Assembly (NCBI GenBank): GCA_002682825.1
Contig: NOKP01000031.1
Span: 310,001-374,000 of the forward strand
Length of the DNA stretch: 64,000 nt
Reading direction: 5' to 3'
From: Neonectria sp. B-13
Taxonomy: Eukaryota > Ascomycota > Sordariomycetes > Hypocreales > Nectriaceae
Positions within the stretch are counted from its first letter, which is position 1. Every line of letters begins with the position of its first letter. The translations under genes and the position numbers were made by a program. This document shows positions 52,641 through 62,584 of the stretch, in pieces. The notes beneath the pieces were generated by a model that saw only the letters and a program-made list of their open reading frames with translations, searched no databases and was not told the origin of the DNA.

Positions 52641-55066
52641 ATGGCTCCCGCTCGCATCATCCATGACCCCGTCCTCCGCCGGGAGCCCGCCGCCGCGTCC
52701 CGTCAGTACGAGGGCCGCCATGTAGACGTCGACCTCTGCGTCTGCGGCGGCGGCTTGTCCGGGACCATCGCGGCCATCACCGCCGCCCGGAAAGGTCTCT
52801 CCGTCGCGTTGATCCAGGACCGTCCGGTGCTGGGCGGAAACGCATCTAGCGAGGTGCGCCTCTGGATCCTGGGCGCCACGTCGCACATGTTCAACAACAA
52901 CCGCTACGCGAGAGAGGGCGGTTTGCTGGATGAGATCCTGCTGGAGAACCTGCACCGCAACCCCGAAGGAAACCCCGTCATTCTCGACACGGTTCTGCTC
53001 GACAAAGTCCACAGCGAGCCCAACATCAAGCTGTTTCTGAACACGGCCCTGGTTGGCTGCGACAAGGCCGGCGATCGCATCGACGCCGTCAAGGCCTTCT
53101 CGTCCCAGACGTCGTTGATGTTCACGGTGAAGGCGCCGCAGTACATCGACTGCACGGGCGACGGCGCGCTGTCCTTCCTCGCCGGCGCGCCCTTCCGCGT
53201 CGGTGCCGAGCAACGCGACGAGTTCGGCGAGCTATTCGCGCCGTCGTCGGAGTACGGCCACCTGCTGGGCCACTCCATCTACTTCTACTCCAAGGACGTC
53301 GGGCGGCCGGTCAAGTTCGTTGCACCGTCGTATGCTCTCACGGACGTCGAGTCGCACATCCCGCGGTTCAAGAGCTTCAGCACCAAGGAGATGGGGTGCC
53401 GGCTGTGGTGGATCGAGTACGGCGGCAGGCTGGACACGGTGCATGACACGGAAGAGATCAAGTGGGAGCTGTGGAAGGTCGTGTATGGCGTGTGGGACTA
53501 CTTTAAGAACTCGGGGCGATTTCCCGAGGCTGAGAATCTTACTCTTGAATGGGTTGGGACGATTCCGGGCAAGAGAGAGAGCCGGCGATTCAGTAAGTGA
53601 CTACTTACACAATGAGTTCATCTGGTGAACGGAGAGCAAGACTAACGCGTTCCAGTTGGCCCAACTATCATGAAGCAGCAAGACATTGTAGAGCAACGCT
53701 TTCACTCAGACGCAGTGTCGTTCGGAGGCTGGTCGCTTGATTTGCATCCCGCAGACGGCGTCTTCTCCGAGGTTGACGGCTGCACCCAACTACACTCCAA
53801 AGGTTAGTTCCGCCTCCTTTTGCTTCAGAGCCATTCTCTAATTTGCTTCTAGGCGTCTACCAGATCCCTTTCTCGTCGATGGTCTGCTCCGAGATCCCCA
53901 ACCTCATGTACGGAGGCCGCACCATCTCTGCGACGCATGTGGCCTTCGCCTCGACCCGCGTCATGGCAACGTGCGGCGCCAACTCCAATGCCCTCGGCGT
54001 CGCTGCGTCTCTGTGCAAGAAGCTGGCCGTCGACCCTATCCAGCTCCTCGCCAAGGATAACATGAAGAACCTACAGCTGGAGCTGATGCGATTCGGACAG
54101 TACATCCCCGGCTTTAAACTCAACGACCCCGAAGACCTTGTGCGCCAGGCCACCTCCGTCCGAGCCTCCTCTACGTTCGAGCTTTCGACTCTGCCAGCTG
54201 ATGGCCCTGCTAAAGTCCTGGTTCGCAGCCTGGCGCAAATGCTTCCCTTGCCTGCAGGACCCGTTCCCAAGTTTTCTGTCACGGTCCTCGCGGTTGAAGA
54301 CACCACGCTTCACGTCCAGCTGCGTGGCTCGCAGAAGGCCTACAACTATACACCCGAGGTCATCCTAGCAGAGAAGCAGTTTGGTCTGAAGGCGGGATCG
54401 AATCAGATCTCCATCGAGCTGGAGGCTTCGAACCCGCAAGCACAATACGCATTTCTGTGCTTTATGCAGAACGACCTAGTAGCTGTCTCGACTACTCTAA
54501 AGCGTGTCTCCGCGCTGATGACGGTCGAGCATGAATGTGACCAGCATACAGACGAGGATGTCGGCGTCGACCTATTTGAGCGCTGGACGCCGGTTCGAAG
54601 ACCGATGGGCCACAACCTCGCCTTGACAATCGACCCTCCTCTCCAAGCCTGGTCCGCCGACAACATCCGCAACGGCGTGCCGCGTCCCACAAAGCGCACC
54701 AACTGCTGGGTGCCAACTCCCGAGCCGAACAGCAGAAAGATGCTGACGATATCCTGGGACTCGCCGGTGAAGCTAAGCAAGGTCGTCGTGCACTTCGACA
54801 CAGACTACGACCACGCGCTGGAATCGGTGCTGCGCGGGCACCCGGAGCGAGATATCCCCTTCTGCGTCAAGAAATGGGGGATTGTCGATCTTTCGCGGGA
54901 GGGCGCGGAGACGGAGCTGTTCTTGGAGGAGGACAACTACCTGTCGCGACGTGAGGCGCTCTTGGACGCATGCGCTGTGGTTAGCAAGATTGGGGTGGAA
55001 GTTTTGGAATTGAATGGCGGAGCGGATGTCTTGGGCGGTATTTTCGAGGTTCGCGCGTACGAGTAG
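52641..55066 (+). CDS. Large FAD-dependent oxidoreductase (FAD_oxidored family)
   Basis: 770 aa, three exons: 52641-53592, 53656-53802, 53853-55066 (donors GTAAGT and GTTAGT). The N-terminal Rossmann fold is VDLCVCGGGLSGTIAAITAA...VALIQDR (residues 31-61), followed by PVLGGNASSEVRLWILGATS, typical of the PF12831-type FAD oxidoreductases. YIDCTGDGALSFLAGAPFRVG is the second FAD/substrate contact, and RVMATCGANSNALGVAASLC is the C-terminal FAD-binding block. After about residue 480 a beta-rich C-terminal extension (galactose-binding-like strands, VSVTTLKRV...) follows. No signal peptide, so cytosolic. Bacterial relatives sit in carbohydrate or sugar-acid loci. The electron donor and acceptor here are unknown. 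It is divergent from a Zn2Cys6 regulator, and a membrane protein, an MFS transporter and further regulators follow downstream. Confidence 0.92.
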
Positions 55067-55527
55067 GATGCAGGATGCAGAATTGTATTCCTTAATTACC
55101 TCGTTGGCTATCTGCGACTCTACCAACAGTGGCCCGTCATGGACCTTTTGACGTGTCTTACATCAACTATTAGTTTCACATGTCCTTTGCAGCGATGGCG
55201 TGACCAGCCCTGCCGCCTGATCCGCGTACCTAGACAAGGCGTTTTCCGGGCGAGACAACCCGGGCGAGAACTACGGATACTAGGCACGCATCTTGATATC
55301 CAATCAACAGGTGCACTCGTTCACCTCGTCCCAATTGATCCCGGCCACTTGGCAGCGGGGGGGCAGTGCACGACAGTTCTGCCTACGCCCGTAAGGCTGA
55401 CCAGGGTAGGACTGAAACGAAGACGGGAGTGCTTCTTTTTGCTTGCCTTCTCCGCTTTGCTCCTTCGCATTGTTCGATAATTGAGAGTTTCGTTCTTGAT
55501 TTTGATGAGATTGTTCCACCGCCGTTG
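55067..55527. other. Short intergenic spacer
   Basis: About 460 bp: 3' flank of the FAD oxidoreductase and leader of the gene at 55528. Nothing recognised. Confidence 0.4.
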
Positions 55528-56419
55528 ATGGATTCGACTAACACTACGACGACCGGATATACGACGCCGCCGGTTCGCACCAACGACGACTCGGATGACG
55601 ACGTGGTAGGCTTTGCCGATGCGCCATGGCCCCCGGAGCCGACCCGCCGCGGCGGCGTCGTCCATCCGGCCGTCGTCGGCACTCACCCCGTCGTTGATAG
55701 CAATCTCCCCGTTGTTCATGCCGCAGAACCGGCTCCGGAGAATGTTCAAGACGACACAGTACCGCCGCCAGTACCAGCCGTCGATCCTCCCATAGTCCTC
55801 ACGGGCTGGAGGGGCTCGGTCGATTCTCTCTGGGGACTCCTGGCCTTCACCCTGCCGTGGATCGCCGGGACCATCATCTCGTGGTCGCCCATCACCCGGA
55901 TCAGTCTCCGCCATGCGCCGAAAGAGGTGTAAGAGCGTTCCCCCCAAAAGCATTCCCATCTACCTCGCTAACTCCTCCAGCATGGTGAGCTTGGTCGGCA
56001 GCACCGTCGAAACGGGCAGCATCCTCGTCTTCCTCTGCTCCGCCTGTTGCTGGCCCAGATTGCACCTGGGCCCTGGGTTCAAAAGCACCCCGTTGCTCAA
56101 GAAGCTCTTCAACGTCTGGATTATGTTCCTCTTGCTTGATCCGTTTGCCACGGGCGTGTTTACGTGGTCGTTCGCGTCTTTTCCCTGTCCGGACGGCAGC
56201 CTCACGAGCGCTCGGTGCCAGGTCGGCAGTGGGCTCATCACCGCAATTGGGGTTTTCAGGGTTATTGTACAGTGGGTTTGTCCCGTTCCGGTGCACAACG
56301 GTGGATTTAGAGTGCTAACTTCCTCTAGGTACGTGATCTTGGCCGTTAATACCTTATTTACCGAGTGGCTGCAGAAAACGCTGCGCCAGAAACAGGCGCG
56401 TTTGCATAGTCAGGTTTAA
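55528..56419 (+). CDS. Membrane protein, acidic Pro/Val-rich N-tail, unknown
   Basis: 260 aa, three exons: 55528-55928, 55981-56271, 56329-56419. The first donor GTAAGA at 55929 is canonical with a CTAAC branch point. The second (CA-GTGGGT at 56272) is inferred from its branch point GTGCTAAC and CTCTAG acceptor; without it the frame still reads through, so the last helix is uncertain. The N-terminal ~95 residues are polar and acidic (RTNDDSDDDVVGFADAP, PVPAVDPPIV). Then come hydrophobic helices: SLWGLLAFTLPWIAGTIISW, VETGSILVFLCSACC, LFNVWIMFLLLDPFATGVFT and GLITAIGVFRVIVQYVILAV. I do not recognise a family. An upstream in-frame start at 55366 is possible but adds non-conserved-looking residues. 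Confidence 0.7.
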
Positions 56420-56558
56420 ACCTACGTTATGATTGATGATGAATTTTTTGTAAAGGATGGCATATACCTGTTAAGCAACTGTGACTAGAAAAAAATTCAA
56501 ATGCTTCCTAGTGAACTATACAGAGTGTTCATATCCCTCAGCCCAGAACTACACCTAT

Positions 56559-58991
56559 TCAACTACCACCACCACCACCACCTCCTCCTTCTCCCTCTTC
56601 CTCCCAGCTCTCCCGAAAGTTGAGAACACTATCCGTAACAACCCCATCAGCCCTCACGGTCATCCCCTGCCCCTGCATCTCCACGTCGTCCACACCCATC
56701 GGAAAGTATTCAAAGAGCCCAAAGCCACCGAGCACACCGGTATTGTCGTACGGCCCAAGGCAAGGCCAGATCTCGTCAGCGAGCATCGCTGGGTCGACGC
56801 CATCGAACCCCTGAGGCGCTTCGTCGGATGGTTTTAGGGCCGCCCACGAGAACTGTGGTATCGCTTCGGGCGCCTGGCTGGTGACGGTGGCATTGGAAAG
56901 ATCGAAGGGTTGGAACGCTGGGTTGGGCATCAACCCGCTGCTACTCGAGGTTGGAGAAGCAATTTGTAGGGGATTTGCTATCCCCAGTGTATCGTCCGGC
57001 CTTGCTCGTGGATAGTCAAACCCTCTCTGCACGCTGCCCGCGTCGCCGAAGGACATCCCCGGAGACCCCAGCTGCTCCATGATCGAACGTCTGCGATCTT
57101 GGTCTCTCGCCCGCTTCTGCCTCTGCCCCTCGTCACTTCTCGACGACGAATTCACAAAGTCCCGCTCCACGGCTTCGACAGTAGCATCGGCGAGCTTGAC
57201 GAGGACCTCCTTCGGCCTCGCCATTCGATCCCAGCGCTCCGTCAGACGAGCTAGGACGAATCCCCACTGCGCCAGGCAGCTCTTGAACGTGATCCATTCG
57301 TTCTTTGCTGCTGCTCTCGTCTCCGGGCTGTTCCAGACTAGGAACAACAACGTGATGCCGCTCATGACCTGGTAGTGTAGCTCCAGCCAGGTAAAATCGG
57401 TCAGGCCCTTGTTGACGCGGATGAAGGAGAGTTGAATGAGGCTTTTGGCCGCGCTGTAGCACGTAAGGAGCGTCTGGGGATCTGGCCGAGAGATGGTTGG
57501 CGAGGGGCGGTGGAGGATTAGCAAGGCGTTCTGGTACCAGTACCTCCACCAGTCGGTGCTAAAGCTTGTCGAGTCGGATAGCAGAAGAGCTTGATCGTTC
57601 CAAGCTGCCAGTTGCTCGTTCATCCCTGTGACCCATGTCGAGAGGTCGCCTTGAGGGTGAGAACTCTCGTCCCGGTTGATATACAGTCGGCCGACAATCT
57701 CGCTTTGAAGGCGTTGGAGCTTCAACCAGTGTCGGATCTGGCTTCTCTTGTTGGTCGGTAGAGACTTCATAGGAAATTTAACGTCAATGGTTGAGTCATC
57801 GAGGGTAAATGGTCGCCCCAGCATGATGCTAAGTGTCCGTTCAAAGGTGTAGGTGACCCAGAACAAGCGTCTCTTAGTGTCGATCTCGTCCTCGGTCGCT
57901 TCTCCCTTGCCAGATACAGCGATGGTTCTCTCGGAGTGCAGACCCAAGTCCACACACATGCGAGAACATAGTCCAGAGATGTACCATATCGGTGCGGACG
58001 ACGAGCTGAGAACAGAATACAGCAAAAGCAAAAGCAGGCACTGCAACGTGTGGAGGCTTTTGATCTGCATAATGCGGCTGAAATCCGCCATGGCATTAGA
58101 ACTGAACTCCTGGGAGAGCGTCAAGGCGTCTCTGTTCTCCTGAGACAGGAAGACGAGGGCGCTGGCAAACGCCATGTTAAGCATGAACTTGGTCCACGGG
58201 TCTTCACGGCGCGTGCCCGTCTCGATCTCCGCGTAGTACGCTGAGACGACGGCCGCAAAGTCGTCTTCCATCAAGATGGGATACTGGACCTGGTACTGGC
58301 TGAAGAAGATGTCGAGCAGATTCATCGCCGTCTCGCGGGAGGGAAGCGCTGGGTGTGATGATCGCTGCGGGATGTGGCTCTGGGACGAGTGGGAAGGCGA
58401 TGAGAAGGAGTCGCCCTTGGGCCGCGATTCGAGGTTGGCGTTGTTCCGCTGGGCAGATTCCAAGACGGAACGAGCCATGTGCATTCCTGGTTGAGGGATT
58501 GGTATTGATAAAAAGTCAGAAGGAAGGATTATGGGGTCTGCATACCGCTGGAAACACCGAGGAAGTGCGCATCTCCTCCGGCTTCAAGACGAATCAAGTC
58601 TGGATGCGCCTGGCTATCCTTCCCACCGCCGCTTACAGCCTGTTCCGGAGCATCACCTTGGACAGAATCATGCTTCTTCGACTCCGCAAGCTCCCGCTCG
58701 AGACTTGCCAACTGGTCTTCTAGAACCTGGATAAACTCCCGCGGATACGTATTCTTGGAGCGCGGGTCTGTGTATTCACACGTCGAACCGGAGTTGTGGC
58801 ATGGTCCACAGGCCGGGATACCTAGACGAGTGTTATCTACAGCACACGCTATCTGACGCATCATGCAGGGCATACCTGTGTCACATCGCGCCTTGCGTTT
58901 TCTGCAGCGGTTGCAGGCGTTGATTGTCTTGGTCGTTAGTGCCCTCGTCCATCTTATCGGGGGGTTCACTCACAAAGACGGACGGCTCCAT
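56559..58991 (-). CDS. Zn2Cys6 fungal-specific transcription factor with an 18-bp first exon
   Basis: 757 aa, four exons: 58974-58991, 58876-58927, 58546-58821, 56559-58486. The first coding exon is only 18 bp (MEPSVF), followed by introns of 46 and 54 bp. The total frame closes exactly. The zinc cluster is CNRCRKRKARCDTGIPACGP then CHNSGSTC, with cysteines 11, 14, 21, 28, 31 and 38. A coiled coil follows, NTYPREFIQVLEDQLASLER, then the PF04082-type domain (NLLDIFFSQYQVQYPILM, WYISGLCSRMCVDLGLHSE, KRRLFWVTYTFERTLSIM). The C-terminus ends in a Glu/Gly-rich tail (EEEGEGGGGGGGS). Lying 460 bp from an MFS transporter gene transcribed the same way, it may regulate that transporter or the nearby flavin reductase-like gene (inference). 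Confidence 0.9.
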
Positions 58992-59453
58992 GCCTCTAGT
59001 CCATTGTCGGCGGATCCGACGAGCATTTCGGGGGCGCCGTTGGACAGCGCGAGTGTGCGGGCAACGCGTGCTTTTAAGGAGAGACAGGGAAGAATTCACT
59101 AAGAAATGCGGGGTAATAAACCTGGTCCAGGGGGTGGTTTAGCGCTGCATGTTTGCGCATCAGATGAGCCTTGACAGCGGAAGACGTCCGCTTTAACGGT
59201 TGGGACGGTGGTGATGCTTCACTAACATCATGTATCAGGGTGTTTATGGCAACTAGTTCACGCAGTGGGAGAATTACGGCTGGTGCAAGTAATTATTGCT
59301 TATTATTGTCCTTTGATATCTGGTGATGTCTAAGGCTCTAATAGTAGAAGATGAATAGTAGCTTGCCGTGCCTTGCCTGCTTGCTGTCCCTTGGCATAGT
59401 AACACCTTGGGAAAGCAGTAAGAACACACTTGAATCCCATACAATCCCCCAGC
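58992..59453. other. Intergenic spacer
   Basis: About 460 bp: promoter of the regulator and 3' flank of the MFS transporter. No motif recognised. Confidence 0.4.
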
Positions 59454-61218
59454 CTACGCCTTCGACTGGCTCTCCTCAAAATGCTCATGGCCCTCCTGCA
59501 GCATCTGCTTCGGGGTAGCCTCCGTCTCCGAGTGAACATTCAGCTTGCCAAAGTGCGAGTCCAGCTCCTCCAGCGTCTTGCGCTTCGTCTCCGGGTAGCA
59601 GGCGTACACCAGGATGGTCGAGAAGACGTTGAACGACATGAAGATGAAGTAGACGCGCGGGCCGATGTTGGCTACGGCGATGGGCCACACCTGGCCGACG
59701 ATGATGGCGCCGAGGGAAGCTCCCGAGGAGGCGAGGCCGAGGCCCTTGGAACGGCAGTTGGCGGGGAAGATCTCAGATGAGTAGATCCACGCGCAGGGGC
59801 CGAATCCCATGCTGTCTGTTGTAGTCTTAGTACTTATTCATCATTTCTCGGCGATTGACTTACATCCGACGGTGAAGAAGAAGATGAAGAAGATGTTGCA
59901 GTAGTTTGCCGAGGTGCTGGACTGGTTGGGGTACGCGAGCTGGAGTGCTCCATTGATCTGATCGTATTAGCATCAATTAGAACACAGCCCAGTCAACGTG
60001 TCAAGAGACTACTCACCATCAGACAAAACGCCATGATGGCAGCACCAATACCCAGCGAATGTCTGCGTCCGATCTTATCAATGAAGAACATGGCCGCAAT
60101 CGTGCATGCAACCTGCACCGAGCCGTCAATCCCCGACGCCAGAAGACTCAAGCTCTCAGACGTGCCCGCGGCGATGAAGTTGGTGGGAAGATAGTATCGG
60201 ATGCCCGCCGCGCCGCTCATCTGCTGGAGAAACGACAGCGCCCACGCCCGCCAGAGTCGCGACCACAGCGCCGGCTCCTGGATGAAGACCTTGACCGATG
60301 TGATGGAGTTCTTCTTGTGCCACAGGATGTTGGCGTGGATCTCGTCCAGCTCGGCTTGGATGTCACTGATCTGCATGCCGCGGAGTTTCGAGAGGGCCAC
60401 GGCGGCTTCGTCGGCGAGGTCGTGCTCCAGAAGCCATCGTGGGCTGCAAATTTGTCAGATCTCGTCGTCACTCAACCATTTTAAACTGGGAATCATACCT
60501 TTCAGGCAGCAGAAGCACGCCGGAGAGGAAGAGCAAGGCGGGAACATATTGCATCGCCACGGAAAGACGCCACTCAAGGTTGATGCCGTTGCCGTAGTCC
60601 CAGAAGGAGTATCCATATCCAACCCAGAACGCCATGGAAATGCTACATTTCGTCAGTCAACCTGCCCACTGTAGAACTCGGTCTGAAAACCTACCCAAAG
60701 ACGATGCCGACCTGGTTCAGAGCCACATATAGACCTCGATGCTCCGCTGGCGCGACTTCGCTGAGATACAGAGGCACAGCCGTCGAGACGATTCCAGTTC
60801 CCACGCCGGCGATAATCCGGCCGACGACCATCATGGCAAGGTGCGTCGCAGCGGTTTGGAACACAGCTCCGATGCAGAGGATGACAACACCGATGAAGCC
60901 GGCCCGGCGACGTCCAAACCGGTTGTTGGTCGGCCCCGCGAGGAACGCAAAGCCGACGAACTGACCGGCGTAGAAAATAGCCGTGATGAGGCCGGTGTCG
61001 CTGGAGGACGGGCTGTTCAGGGATTTTTTGAATCCGGGAGAAACGTAGATGGTGCTCAGAATGCCAATGTCGTATCTGCAAGTCGTTAGTCGGCCGGCCA
61101 GCTTAGTGAACAGCTCAGAGCATTACCCCCAGAAGATGGCACCCATCGAGATGACGCAGCAGCTGAAGAGCAGCCACGGCGTCATCTTGCGTGTGGTGCG
61201 AACTTGTTGCTCCGCCAT
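59454..61218 (-). CDS. MFS sugar transporter (SP family)
   Basis: 499 aa, six exons on the minus strand: 61127-61218, 60695-61075, 60499-60642, 60017-60443, 59864-59957, 59454-59815. All introns (51-56 bp and up) close in frame. Twelve-helix plasma-membrane sugar/proton symporter of the hexose/quinate type. Marks in order: FAFLAGPTNNRFGRRRAGFI (loop 2-3 GRR), IIAGVGTGIVSTAVPLYLSE (PETXX-like helix 4), LPESPRWLLEHD (after helix 6), FLQQMSGAAGIRYYLPTNF (helix 7 QQ), FFIDKIGRRHSLGIG (loop 8-9), and YPETKRKTLEELDSHFGK after helix 12. These are the full SP-family signatures. The transported sugar is not determinable. The start at 61218 (MAEQQVRTTRKMTPW) is good. It is divergent from the flavin-reductase-like gene. 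Confidence 0.94.
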
Positions 61219-61673
61219 GATTCCAATGCAAATTGTCTGAGATGAGTTAAAGGACTCGATGAAGGAGAAGTTGTCTTGGTCAACCCCACAATCCGGGGAA
61301 GACGTCGAATATTAAATACGGCGCATGTCGAGTCCCTGAAGCGGCGTCAAAACACTCTGGAGTCTGGTGGAACGGATTCCGCGCGTGTGGGGTTGAGCTC
61401 AACTACCGTCGAACGGGGCATGGTGCGAGACACGGGGTTGCGGGGGAGGACGAGAGAGAGTCGGAGAAGCATCCTGGACGCGGAACCGCCGTCGTTGCGC
61501 ACTAACACGCGGAGGCTGTGAGGCGGAGGCTCCGTGGACGCGGAAAACAGCATCACGAGGCCCTCGCCACAGGCCGTTCCGGCATATATTGCTAGACACT
61601 GGTTCAGCGGAAGATGAGACGGCGTCTTAGCATGCAAAAGGTGGCGTGAGATATCCAGCTTCCAGCCCAAACG
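61219..61673. promoter_or_regulatory. Divergent promoter with several CGG/CCG inverted triplets
   Basis: 455 bp between the MFS transporter and the FNR-like gene. It contains CGGATTCCG (61373-61381, CGG-N3-CCG), CGGAACCG (61481-61488, N2) and CGGAGGCTCCG (61524-61534, N5), plus CCCC-N7-GGGG at 61284-61298. A TATA-like CATATATT lies at about 61580, some 90 bp before the plus-strand start. Three inverted CGG pairs suggest Zn2Cys6 control. The GC richness of the region raises chance occurrence. Confidence 0.5.
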
Positions 61674-62465
61674 ATGGGCGCTCCGCACGACGAGTTCACC
61701 TGGACGCTGGAATCATCACACCGCTTGACCCCACGCATCAGTCTCCACAGCTTCTCCAAGCCCAGTGACCCAGGCCTCAGCAACGCCATCCTCCCGTCTG
61801 GAAAGGTGACACTGCAGTTCCCGCCCGATCTTGACCCTATCGCCAGCCTCAGCGAGGAGGATCGCCGGCTGGTCTTCACGCCGTGCCACGCCACGCACGA
61901 CGTCTCCGGCAGCCTCTCTTCGTTTGCGTTCCTGGCGAGCAACGGGCGAGTCGCAGGGCTAATCGGGCTTCCGCGCCAGCTGACGGCGCGGCTCGTCGAC
62001 GTCGGCAGGGGCTTTCCGTCCGCCGTGCTGTCCAGCCGCGGGAAGACGTGCGTCGCCGGCGGAACGGGCATCGCGTGTTTCCTGGCGCTGGAGGAGACAA
62101 GCGATGCGACGCTGGCCTGGAGCATCCGCGGCGACGACTTCCCCGTCGTCGGGTCCTTCCTCGAGACGCAGATGCTGGACGTCGCCAGCTGGTCGGCCGT
62201 GCGGGTCTTCGTGACGCCGGGCGAAGACGTGGACGGCCTGGCTGCCGGGAAACCGGAGGGCTGGTGGCGGGCGCGGTTTGAGAGGCTACGGCAGCGGTTT
62301 CCGGGGTCTCTGGAGTTGAGCCTTAGACGGATGACGCAGAAGGACCTGGACGCGGCACTGGCTGAGAGACCTGGCGATGTTTTGTTCTGTGGGAGTAAGG
62401 CCCTGGAGTGGCAGGTCAAGATGTGGTCGCTTGGCAGAGCAGCGGTGCATTGTACTGAGAGGTGA
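61674..62465 (+). CDS. Ferredoxin-reductase-like FAD/NAD(P)-binding protein
   Basis: 263 aa, intronless. It looks like a compact FNR-fold protein. An N-terminal beta-barrel half (VTLQFPPDLD...LVFTPCHATHDVSGS...SFAFLASNGRVAGLIGLP) takes the place where FNR proteins bind FAD, but I do not see a clear RxYS motif. A nucleotide-binding half then has KTCVAGGTGIACFLALEE (GGTGIA, 129-134) and a C-terminal DVLFCGSKALEWQVKMWSLG, which takes the place of the VxxCGP block. It lacks a transmembrane haem domain or cytochrome b5 domain, so it probably acts as a soluble electron-transfer partner or is a degenerate member. The start at 61674 fits a short leader and divergent promoter with the MFS transporter. 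Confidence 0.8.
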   Translation: MGAPHDEFTWTLESSHRLTPRISLHSFSKPSDPGLSNAILPSGKVTLQFPPDLDPIASLSEEDRRLVFTPCHATHDVSGSLSSFAFLASNGRVAGLIGLPRQLTARLVDVGRGFPSAVLSSRGKTCVAGGTGIACFLALEETSDATLAWSIRGDDFPVVGSFLETQMLDVASWSAVRVFVTPGEDVDGLAAGKPEGWWRARFERLRQRFPGSLELSLRRMTQKDLDAALAERPGDVLFCGSKALEWQVKMWSLGRAAVHCTER

Positions 62466-62584
62466 CCTCAGCTACATTTGAAATCTTCATTGCAATAAAT
62501 GGGTTTTCGTTACTATTCTTTCCAAGAATCCTATAACCCAGAATCGGCTACTCCTTATTACCAAAGCCAATAGTTGCGTGGCCG

